A DNA stretch of 64,000 nucleotides from Dolomedes plantarius. Lineage: Eukaryota > Arthropoda > Arachnida > Araneae > Dolomedidae. The stretch's first letter is position 1; the number at the start of each line of letters is the position of its first letter. The stretch lies in the NCBI GenBank assembly GCA_907164885.2, contig OU015493.1, positions 58,484,802-58,548,801 on the forward strand. The letters are read 5' to 3'. The translations under genes were made by a program, and so were the position numbers. The notes beneath the pieces are model-generated. The model saw nothing but the letters and a program-made list of their open reading frames with translations, was not told the DNA's origin and did not search any database. Positions 35,886-45,301 of the stretch are shown piece by piece.

Positions 35886-38800
35886 TGGCCTACAACGCGA
35901 TCGCCAGATCAATCGCATCCTCTTGGCCGATCCCTCGTCTACAATAGAATTTCTCATTGATACAGGTGCCGATTTGTCGGTAATTCCCAAATCGTTAGTA
36001 CCAAACGCATCAGGCACGTCAGACTTGGTTCTTTTGGCCGCCAACGGCTCGAACATCCCCACTTACGGAACTAAACTGCTCAAGTTAGACCTCAATCTCC
36101 GACGCTCCTTTACGTGGACGTTCGTCATCGCGGACGTTTCACAGCCTATTATAGGTGTCGACTTTCTGAAACATTTTGGCTTACTGGTCGATGCTCGCAA
36201 TAACTCCCTAATCGACAATCTAACTAAAATATCTTCGAGAGGCAAATCAACTTCAACTAATCCTAGCTCCACAAATATTTCTATTCTCTGGGAAAACTCT
36301 AGTTTCGACCAGCTTCTCAAAAATTATCCACAACTCACAAATCCATCCCACCTTCCGTCCAATCCTACATCTATTTCTGTTTTTCATCATATCGAAACTA
36401 CGGGTCCTCCTGTGTTTTCCAAACCCCGACGTCTGTCACCGGAATTATTACGGGAAGCACGTCAGGAATTCGAATTTCTGCTTTCCCAAGGCATCATTCG
36501 GCCATCGAAAAGCCCTTGGGCTAGTCCCTTGCATATGGATAGAAAATTAAACGGTGATTGGCGTCCTTGTGGCGATTACCGCAGACTCAATGCCGTAACC
36601 GTTCCGGACCGGTACCCTGTACCACACATTCAAGATTGTACGCAACTCTTGCATAATAAGTCTATTTTTCCCACCCTCGATCTGGCCAGGGCTTACCACC
36701 AGATCCCTGTCTATCCGGATGACGTGCCAAAGACCGCCGTCACCCCTCCTTTTGGCTTGTACGAATTTGTATTCACTCCTTTCGGTCTTCGAAACGCGGG
36801 ACAAACGTTTCAGCGTTTCATCCATCAAGTCCTTGTTGGCCTTGATTTCTGTGTGCCATATTTCGATGACATTCTCATCGCCTCTTCCTCCTCTGAAGAG
36901 CATAGTTCTCACCTCCAACAAGTTTTTGACCGTCTCAAACAATACAACCTTAAACTGAACCATGCCAAATGCGTCCTCGGTAAACCTTTTGTAACCTTTC
37001 TGGGCTGTAAAATTTCATCTTCCGGTATTGAACCCTTACCTGAGAAAACGCAACAAATTACTAACTTCCCAAAACCTGAGACCATTTCCCAGCTCCGCAG
37101 ATTCCTGGCCATGATAAATTTTTATAGGCGTTTCATGGTACACGCCGCGCATACTCAAGCGCCCTTGAATGAGTTCTTGAAAGATTCTCGAAGAATGATA
37201 AACGTCCTGTGCCATGGACGGACGAAGCGCTTGGTGCATTTAATAAATGCAAGGCTGATCTCTCACAGGCAGTCCCCCTCGGTTTCCACTCTCCCGGGCA
37301 GCAACTCTCTCTAATGGTTGACGCTTCCGATTCTGCCATCGGAGCGGCCCTGCATGCAAAAACCACTTTGGGACTCCAGCCTCTTTCTTTCTTCTCACGA
37401 AAGTTAACGAACGCTGAGCGGAAGTATAGTACCTATGATAGGGAATTGCTAGCTATCTACTCAGCGATTAAGCACTTTCGACACTCTCTCGAAGGTCAGT
37501 CCTTTATAGTTTTTACCGATCATAGGCCCTTAACGTATGCCTTTACTAAGAACTCCGATTCTTGCTCGCCCCGTCAGTTGAGGCACCTCGACTTCATAGC
37601 GCAGTTTACTACAGACATTCGCCATGTTCCAGGAAACAAGAATGTTGTTGCAGATACCTTGTCACGCCTGGACCACATTGCGAGTATCACCAGTTTCGAT
37701 TTCACCGAACTCGCTAAGGCCCAGTCGCATGACCAGGAAAAACAACGTCTTCTCTCTGGAGAGATGCATACGAGTTTGGTTCTTCAACCATTAAAACTTT
37801 CCAACGATCTGCAAATATTCTGCGATAGCAGTACCGGCAAAGTACGTCCTTTCGTCCCAGAGGCGTGCCGAGAACGTCTGTTCCACTCCCTGCATGGACT
37901 ATCTCACCCTGGAGTGCGAGCAACCAAGAAGCTCATTTCAGAACGTTATGTGTGGCCATCAATGGCGACATCACAGCATGGACTCGTACCTGCTTGAGCT
38001 GTCAACGCTCAAAGGTACATAAGCACACACGCAGCCCCCTGCAGCAATTTTCTCCGCCATCTCATCGCTTCGATCACGTACATCTTGATTTGGTGGGCCC
38101 TCTTCCACCTTCGGAGGGATTCACTTACTTGCTTACGTGCGTGGATCGGTATACTCGATGGCCGGAGGCGATCCCGATAACGGACATCTCGTCCGAGACA
38201 GTATCACGCGCTTTCATCAGTCAGTGGGTTGCCCGTTTTGGAATCCCTTCCGTCATCACCACCGATCAAAGACGCCAGTTTCAAGCACATCTTTTCTCTG
38301 ATCTGATGTCACTACTAGGCACGAAGCACATCCGCACCTCGCCGTACCATCCAGCGGGCAACGGGCTAGTTGAGCGTTTTCACCGCTCACTTAAACAGGC
38401 CCTTAGATGTCACTCAAACAACCGGTGGACTGAGACTCTCCCATTAGTCCTCCTAGAACTCCGCTCCTCGTTTAAGGAAGACCTCCAGTGCACAAGTGCA
38501 GAGCTTGTATATGGTTCTACTCTCCGCCTCCCTGCAGATTTTCTCCATCCATCCCCACCCCCTGCAGTCGAACCATCCGAGTTCGTCCAACATCTCCGTA
38601 GCTTAATGCAGAGTCTCTCACCAACTCCCACTTCTGCTCACCACAATCCGACCACCTTCGTGCACCCTTCTCTCGAATCGTGCTCTCATGTCTTTGTGCA
38701 CTATGATGGGATCCGGCGCTCACTACAGCATCCGTACAACGGACCCTTATGGTAATGGACAGAACGGCTAAATATTACACATTGCTTATGAATGGTAAGA

Positions 38801-39024
38801 ATTGTGTTATTGGCCTCGACCGTTTAAAGCCAGCATTCCTCACCACTAGCGACTTCCTGACGTCGCAGCATCCTGTGTTGAATCCAAATGATCCTGTCAC
38901 GACTAGCGTACCTACTCCTACAACTGTTACGAGAGCTTCGCCCTCGCCGACTCCAATAACGACTCCAGTACCAGTGTCAACGCGTTCTGGTCGACGGGTT
39001 CGGTTTAACCCCCGTTACTTGTAA
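35880..39024 (+). pseudogene. Gypsy pol: protease, RT, RNase H, integrase, several frame breaks
   Basis: Domains in order: aspartic protease ([13 protein letters not shown] near 35950), reverse transcriptase ([11 protein letters not shown] and [10 protein letters not shown] near 36680-36890), RNase H ([32 protein letters not shown] near 37315-37540), integrase zinc-binding region (HGLSHPGV near 37895 and CLSCQRSK) and integrase core (HLDLVGPLP, VITTDQ and LVERFHRSL). Frame breaks lie near 37195, 37965 and 38748. The second integrase Asp is followed by QR where most relatives have RG. The last segment ends with a Pro/Thr/Ser-rich tail at 39024. Confidence 0.9.
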
Positions 39025-39057
39025 CCCTCAATACCTACGGTACTTGGGGGGGAATAC

Positions 39058-39340
39058 TGTGGCAACCCAACTCGCAGACAGCTCCGACGTCGCGTTCTGC
39101 GCATCTGGTTCACGCGGATTGGAGAATTGTCGCGGACATTGGAACACCGATCTAGACTACTTCACTTTTCCGTACTAGCGTGGTACGTACGCTTCTCCGC
39201 TCCGAATTCACTGCGATGAAGTACGAGCCGGGTTTCGTAACTGTAAATTTGTTATGTGTCAACTTTTAAATAAAAGAACATGTTATGTTTATAATTGCTG
39301 CTTACCTTCTGATGTCGTAATATGGGAATAATAGTTCCCA
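39058..39340 (+). repeat. 3' LTR of the gypsy element
   Basis: 283 bp, nearly identical to the 5' LTR; the visible differences cluster where the 5' copy has TTTGCGAAGGATTGGGG and this copy has TTCACGCGGATTGGAG. Confidence 0.92.
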
Positions 39341-39708
39341 TACTTCTCTACTATATAAAATTTCAATCATTTGTTGCTAATTGTTTTTCTCATTCTGTGT
39401 AAACTAACTCTTCTATGTAATATAATATTCTCATATTTTCCTGTCATATTAAATACCATTTGAACTTCATTATTTCCTTAAAATTAGAAACAGGTTTTAT
39501 TTGTAATAATTCTAAAATTAGCAGTAAATAAAGCATTTTAAAACCCTGTAATTACCGTGCTAATTACTATTACTCTTTATGTAATGTTCGCAATTTTATG
39601 AACTGCATTTGGCACCGTTGTTTGTACTCTCAGAATCGTCTTTAAACTATGGATTTCAGTCTGTTTAACCCGTAGGGCCTGTTCACATAGAATCAGCATC
39701 TGCGTTAA

Positions 39709-42549
39709 GGGGTCTCAGGACTATTAAATCTTCAAAATTTTCGATTTTTCGATATTTATATATATTAAACTGCAGGCATTTCTGCACATTTTGGTACCTT
39801 TACTTTCCTGATATCTCCAGTTGAACGGAAGTTATAGGGAGTTTAATTATAATCACTATCTAATTTAAAGGGATTTAAAGGGACGCATCATGGATGATTT
39901 TCGTTTGTTTACGATACTTATATCGCGTTTCGATAAATATTACAAGCCGCAAACTTTTTTTAATAATTTTTAAAGCAGAAGAAGACTCACAGGGAAGCAT
40001 TGGAACTCCATTCCAACATATTCAATAATCAAGGCATTCTTCAACGACCTCGTTTGTTTTGAAAACTTACTTTCGTTTGCATTTCATTTCCAAGTATCTT
40101 TTAGTTTGCATGAAGTTTTATCTTTTAGTTTGCATAAAGTGATATTATAAATAATGAATGGTGATAAATGCAAACGTCGTTCTGGTGTAAGACCCAAGAA
40201 AAAACGCTTTCAAGGTAATAAATATTTAAAAAGAAGTAGTAGTAATACGAAAGTATTTGAAAGGGTAGATTCTGCTGATTCGTCGAAATATGTTAGTGCT
40301 TCACATAAGAAGCTTTCAAAGTGTGAATATGTCGAGAATGTTTCTTCATCAACTGAATATAGGTTTATCGATATATCCTTGTTTCTTAATGAATTGAAAA
40401 ATTTACTGTGCTGTAAGATTTGCCACTCTGACATAGATATAACTGAAGTGTCAAGATGTGGTTTATCGTCAAAATTCAGTTTGTTGTGCAAAGAATGTGG
40501 TGAACTTTCTATATTGCGTTCTTCTAAAATGATTGGCAAAAAGAAAAATGCCCCAGATATTAATAGAAGAATAGTGTTCGCAATGAGGTGTATTGGGCAA
40601 GGACTATCAGGTTTGGAAACATTTTGTGCTAGAATGAATTTGCCAGTACCTGTGTCACAAAAAGCATATAATGCAATCAACAGAAAAATTCTTTTTGAGG
40701 CTAAGAGTGCTGCATTAACATCTATGAAGAATGCAGCATGTGAAGAAGTTAATTTATGTGATTCTGATGAAATAACTATTAGCGGTGATGGCACCTGGAA
40801 AACCAGGGGCCATTCATCGCTTATTGGTGTCAGTACTATTATAGGTGCTGAATCAGGTAAAGTGATTGACGTCGACATAATGTCATCTTATTGTAAAAGT
40901 TGTGATTCTTATAAAGGACGTAGATATGGTAAAGTTTTTGAAAAATGGAAGAAAAATCACCAAAAAGTGTGTAAAAGAAATCATATCCATTCAGCTGGAA
41001 AAATGGAAGTTGATGGGATGTGCAGAATATTTAAAAGATCGGTTGAAACACGAGGTGTAAAGTATAAGCATTACATTGGTGATGGGGATACTAAGACATT
41101 TTCAAATATTGAGAAAGAGCAACCGTATGGCAGTGATATGCAAGTGGAGAAAATAGAATGTGTTTCGCATGTGCAAAAAAGGATGGGAACCAAATTAAGA
41201 AAGTTAAAATCAGAAATGCGTGGTAAAAAGTTATCCGACAAAAAAACTATTGGTGGAAAGGGACGCTTAACTGAAAGTAATATATTAAAATTAACAAGAT
41301 GTTATGGATATGCAATTCGGGAGCACAAAAATAATTTGTTTCAAATGAGGAAAGGAATATGGGCTATATGGATGCATTATGTATCTACGGATGAAAATCC
41401 TCAACACTTCTTTTGCCCCAAAACACCAAATACTTGGTGCAAATATAATAACGCTGTGAACAGCAATTCTTTGCAAAAACATAAACATACTTCTTCCATA
41501 CCGTTAGCAGTTATGGAGTTAATTAAACCAATTTTTAAAGACTTGTCAAATCCAAAGCTACTCAAGCGTTGTTTGGGTGGAAGAACCCAAAATGCAAATG
41601 AGTCTTTTAATAATATGATCTGGAAGTTTTGTCCAAAAACTTCTGGATCTGGGAGAGATGTTGCTGAAATTGCTTCATATATAGCTGTTATGATATTTAA
41701 TGAAGGAAACAGTGGTATAATTAAACTGATGGATTCATTAGAACTTAATGTATCCAAAAGCAGTCTGAATGTGTGTCAGCTAAGTGATATAAAACGAGTG
41801 AGAACAAGTGTGAAACGAGCGTCAGCTGCATCATATGAGGCTCGTAAAAGTAAAAAGAGATTGAAAACTCAACTTCTTGATAAACAGGCGGAAGTGGAAG
41901 GCAAAATTTATGTACCTGGAGGCTTTTAGTTCATATTTGCAAATATTAAATCACTTTCACAGATAATTTAAACTTTAAACTGGATTTTCTCAAATTCTAT
42001 TTTTTTCAGTTTGTGCGCATGATATCTTCAAAACTATTCATATTAGCTACATAAAACTTTGTGTACTGATGTAAGTATGTGTATATTATGACTTATACAT
42101 CAATAAATGTAATTATATGCATTATATTTTTAAATTTTGAATTTTTTAGTATTAAAAAGTAGGCTATTTTTGTATTTTTTAATTTCCAAAATTTTTTACT
42201 CATAAATAATTTATATATTAATTTTAAATGGTGTATAAAATAAAGTTAGAATATTATCAGTTATATTTGTGCAAGAATTGGTATTATAAATGTAAAATAT
42301 TTTCTGAAATGTTGCGCGCAAGACTTTTCCTCACTTTTGCTTTCTAATACAGACGGTAAAAAAACACCTGATTTTAAAATTACTTGTTCAAATTATGAAC
42401 ATTATATATATTTTAAAAAAATCTAGATGTCTTAAAATATATAAAAGGCAAAAAAACTAGCAGAAATGGAGATGAGAAGACTTTTTAAAAAATTACTGAA
42501 AAAGCTCAATTTTCTAAACTTTTCAACGCACCAATAGTCCTGAGACCCC
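39709..42549 (+). mobile_element. TTAA-flanked DNA transposon, Kolobok-like (2.8 kb), apparently intact
   Basis: TTAA duplications flank both ends (39705-39708 and 42550-42553). The 17-bp perfect TIR is GGGGTCTCAGGACTATT. One uninterrupted transposase gene lies inside with no intron. Among animal transposons, TTAA duplications are made by piggyBac and Kolobok; the protein is not piggyBac-like, and the GG-starting TIRs agree with Kolobok. It is a candidate autonomous element. Confidence 0.8.
40154..41929 (+). CDS. Mutator-like-domain transposase (591 aa), intact
   Basis: A single ORF, the only one in the element. The N-terminus is basic (KKKRFQGNKYLKR). Two cysteine pairs follow (CCKIC near residue 90 and LLCKECGEL near 115), suggesting a zinc site. 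The catalytic-looking motifs are GDGTWKTRG with D212, a CKSCD cluster after it, HYIGDGDTKTF with D310/D312, and TQNANESFNNMIW with E483. This D...D...E layout and the GDGTW and NANES motifs are those of the animal proteins labelled Mutator-like domain. The C-terminus is again basic. I assign Kolobok from the TTAA target, not from sequence search. Confidence 0.8.
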   Translation: MNGDKCKRRSGVRPKKKRFQGNKYLKRSSSNTKVFERVDSADSSKYVSASHKKLSKCEYVENVSSSTEYRFIDISLFLNELKNLLCCKICHSDIDITEVSRCGLSSKFSLLCKECGELSILRSSKMIGKKKNAPDINRRIVFAMRCIGQGLSGLETFCARMNLPVPVSQKAYNAINRKILFEAKSAALTSMKNAACEEVNLCDSDEITISGDGTWKTRGHSSLIGVSTIIGAESGKVIDVDIMSSYCKSCDSYKGRRYGKVFEKWKKNHQKVCKRNHIHSAGKMEVDGMCRIFKRSVETRGVKYKHYIGDGDTKTFSNIEKEQPYGSDMQVEKIECVSHVQKRMGTKLRKLKSEMRGKKLSDKKTIGGKGRLTESNILKLTRCYGYAIREHKNNLFQMRKGIWAIWMHYVSTDENPQHFFCPKTPNTWCKYNNAVNSNSLQKHKHTSSIPLAVMELIKPIFKDLSNPKLLKRCLGGRTQNANESFNNMIWKFCPKTSGSGRDVAEIASYIAVMIFNEGNSGIIKLMDSLELNVSKSSLNVCQLSDIKRVRTSVKRASAASYEARKSKKRLKTQLLDKQAEVEGKIYVPGGF

Positions 42550-42643
42550 TTAAAGCGCTGATTGGTTAAATGGGTCAATGATTGGTATACGATTGGTTAA
42601 AATTTTCTACGCTGACGCTGATGGATTCTATGTGAACAGGTCA

Positions 42644-43531
42644 TTAACAATCATAAGATGACGAGAACGCTAAAAAATGCACGCTCTACAACAACCTATT
42701 AACCCTCTCTCTTGCTTATAAAAACAAGAGTAGGGCGATAAGAACTTGACGCAGCATCAGTACTTAAAAGCTGTTTTTCATTTCTTTTCTAATGCGGAGG
42801 TACTTGTCGTGAGACATTCGTCTTTTGTTATTCACCGCTAAGTCTTGCTGGCTACTTTATTATAGGAGCACCATTTTAAGAGTTTGAAGTGATCGGTATA
42901 ATGGATTCTTCCATCACCCCTCTCTCCGTTAGTCGACGCGCCCATACGCAAGAACTATCGCGCAATCACGCGCAAGTTCGACTCACTTGTCATTCGGGAT
43001 CTCATGGAGAAACAACTCCAACGATGCGTTTGTCTTCCTGTTAAACATTAAAGTTTATTTTGTGTATAAAAAATGTCGCAATGGGGAGGGGACAGAATTC
43101 AAAGGAAAGCGTTTGCAACAAGACTTGGAAGCTACCTCCATTATCAACGTGCATTTAATAGTCAATATTTTGGTTCGTGTTAGGGTTACGACAAAATGTA
43201 TTTAATCTTTTTTGTACACAACTTAATGTTCTTTAATTTATGTATTATAATTTTTTTTACATAAAGTTAATATTTCCCAAGTTATTTGCAAAAACACAAA
43301 AAAAGTCTGCAAAATCTATAAATAACTCATGGAGATTATTGAATTCCAAATCAGATATGTCCATGCTGTCAAAAATTATTTTTTCCAAAACTGTATGGGT
43401 AAATAAATGAGCTAGGACTGTTCTAGTGTATGCATGGCCAGGCAACATTTTTTCTACTGACGTAGGTGCCTACATAGAAGTTAGTATTTATTTCAACCAC
43501 CTCCTGCCATTATGTACCCACTGCAGCCTAA
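42644..43531. other. Intergenic stretch, no gene recognised
   Basis: No supported coding sequence. The minus strand at 43448-43257 has a 63-residue reading ending in CVFANNLGNINFM; a diverged version of the same sequence (CANNLRNIDFM) lies at 45600-45720 beyond the Harbinger remnant. A run CTCTCTCTTGCTTATAAAAAC at 42706 resembles a TATA-type promoter but has no gene after it. Confidence 0.4.
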
Positions 43532-43739
43532 AGCTGCATTCAGACTACGCTGACGTGACGTGTTGACACGCGCTGACGACAACGTCAGCAGACGTGTTAA
43601 CACGTCAGCGTCAGGCGGTGTGTGCACACTACTCTGACGTGTCGTGACGAATTAACGTCAGTTGTTGTTTGGTTCCCACAAGGTGCATATCGTTGCGGGT
43701 GGACCCTATAAACAGTGGCACCCTATAAATAATATGGAT

Positions 43740-44030
43740 GCACCCTATAAATAGTGGCCGATCGATTTATTGTCGCTGATGAGGCTTTTACATTAAAAAC
43801 ATACTTGATGCATCTCTATAGCAAGAATTCCATAAAGAGCGATGAAGAAAAAATTTATAACTACAGGCATTCAAGAGCACGACGCACAGTAGAAAATGCA
43901 TTTTGCATATTAGCAGAAAAGATGGAGAGTGTTTCTGAAACCCCAAGAAACTCAACCGGAAACTTGTGATTATATAGTTTTAGCAGCATGCTGTCTTCAT
44001 AACATGTTCAGAAGTTGTAAAACAATTACA
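43740..44030 (+). pseudogene. Harbinger (HARBI1-like) transposase C-terminal fragment
   Basis: The readable part is RFIVADEAFTLKTYLM (containing the second catalytic Asp region GDEAF-like), then YNYRHSRARRTVENAFCILAE with the third acidic residue. After a frame break near 43925 comes DYIVLAACCLHNMF, the conserved tail of HARBI1-type nucleases. The upstream N-terminal half is lost and replaced by short CACCCTATAAATA repeats (43705-43755). Confidence 0.85.
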
Positions 44031-44449
44031 CCTTTGAACAGCAAGTGCAAGTAAGAGAGGAAGAAATAAGAAGTTTTCGAAATGTGGAAGCGATTCATGG
44101 AAATAATTTTAGTGAAAATGGACAAGTAAGGAAGTTAAAAAAATACTTCGTTTCTCCTGAAGGGACTGCAAGCTGTTTATGGCAGTGAGAGAGCATTCAT
44201 GAAGGCAGAATAGCCCATTAATATTTTTTGTAAACATTTTTATTACTGTTTTTTTTATAAACAAATTTATCATTTTTGTTGCTATAATTTTGAGTTATTA
44301 AAGAATGTAAATAAATAACCTGTAGTGAAAATTTTTTCTGCCTAGTATTCAAATAATTCAAATACTCTACAAATAAGTATGTAATTTTTGGACGAAGACC
44401 GTCGTCTGCCTATAATATTTAATTGAAAGTAACTATCAATCAAAAATAT

Positions 44450-44870
44450 ATATAAATTTATAAATATACATAAACTAAGCTCATATAAATTATTTTTGCT
44501 ATTTAAAATATGGAAGTTTAAAAACAAGAGGGGACGAACACCTGTTTATACTGTATTGTTGCACACTCCATTTGTTTACATTTGACAAGATCAGTAGCCA
44601 ACTGTTGCCGCTAATTCATAAAAAACAATTTTTTTGCTATGAAAAATTTAAATAAAATACTAAATTTATAAAAGTAAATAATATAAGCACATATAAATTA
44701 TTTTTGCTCTCTAAAAGACGAAAATCGAAAACAAACCGAGGGCACGAACACCTGTTTATATTGTTAAATCACCCCTTCCTCTTTGTTTACATTTTACAAG
44801 ATCAGTAACCAACTTTAGTGCCAGTTATTAAAGAAACCAAATTTTATGCTATGACAGTGTTAAGAAAACA
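44450..44870. repeat. Two diverged ~225-bp tandem repeats inside the Harbinger element
   Basis: ATAAATTATTTTTGCT, then GACGAACACCTGTTTATA or GCACGAACACCTGTTTATA, then TTTGTTTACATTT.ACAAGATCAGTA and ATGCTATGA-type ends occur near 44483-44640 and 44693-44860. Confidence 0.6.
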
Positions 44871-45301
44871 CTGATTTTATAAACGTGTTTTTAAAGTGTT
44901 TGAAATATTGGTTAAATCAATCAAACGGCCTAACTTTGCAATAAATTAGTAAATAAATGTAAATAGTAGCTGATATTTCCGATCTCTTCCCATGCTTCAT
45001 TGCATGCATATTTGTTTCTACAATCTTTGTTGAAATGGTCGAATAAAATAGGGTGTTTCTTTACATGCTTGATGAGCTATTCTTCCCTGTTCATAGCTGA
45101 CGGCCTGACGCCTGCTGACGAGATCTGAGAATTTATATTTGGAGCTGACGCGTCAGGGAGCGCGTTTTCTCACGTCACGACACGACTCAACACGTCAGCG
45201 TAGTATGCACACTCCTTTTTAAAATAATGGTTTAATTTTTTTCGTAACATGACAGCTGATGTGTCAACACGACACGTCAGTGTAGTGTGAGTGCACCTTA
45301 A

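Larger units (their letters stand above)
34063..39340 (+). mobile_element. Full-length Ty3/gypsy LTR retrotransposon (5.3 kb)
   Basis: Paired LTRs (34063-34346 and 39058-39340) start TGTGGCAACCC and end TTCCCA. A 6-bp duplication TACTTC lies at 34057-34062 and 39341-39346. The LTRs differ at only a few positions that I can see, mostly in one cluster near base 50-70 of each, so the insertion should be young. A G-rich polypurine tract (TTGGGGGGGAATAC) precedes the 3' LTR, and a TGGTGACCCGGAG primer-binding-like sequence follows the 5' LTR. Gag and pol are present but carry at least four single-base frame breaks. Confidence 0.93.
39674..42643. repeat. GTTCACATAG-type MITE split by a TTAA element
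   Basis: The left end AGGGCCTGTTCACATAGAATC (39674 on) and the right end GGATTCTATGTGAACAGGTC (to 42642) are inverted repeats. Removing 39709-42553 leaves a short element of about 125 bp, containing GATTGGTTAAA repeats, split at its GCG-TTAA-AGCGC centre. Confidence 0.75.
43532..45298 (+). mobile_element. PIF/Harbinger element, decayed
   Basis: The two ends are imperfect ~38-bp inverted repeats: AGCTGCATTCAGACTACGCTG at the left against AGGTGCACTCACACTACACTG, with the shared continuation ACGTG-CGTGTTGACAC. They are flanked by a 3-bp TAA duplication (43529-43531, 45299-45301), as PIF/Harbinger transposases make. Both ends hold many extra ACGTCAGC copies. Only a C-terminal transposase piece survives, and about 1.2 kb of AT-rich DNA follows. 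Confidence 0.82.
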
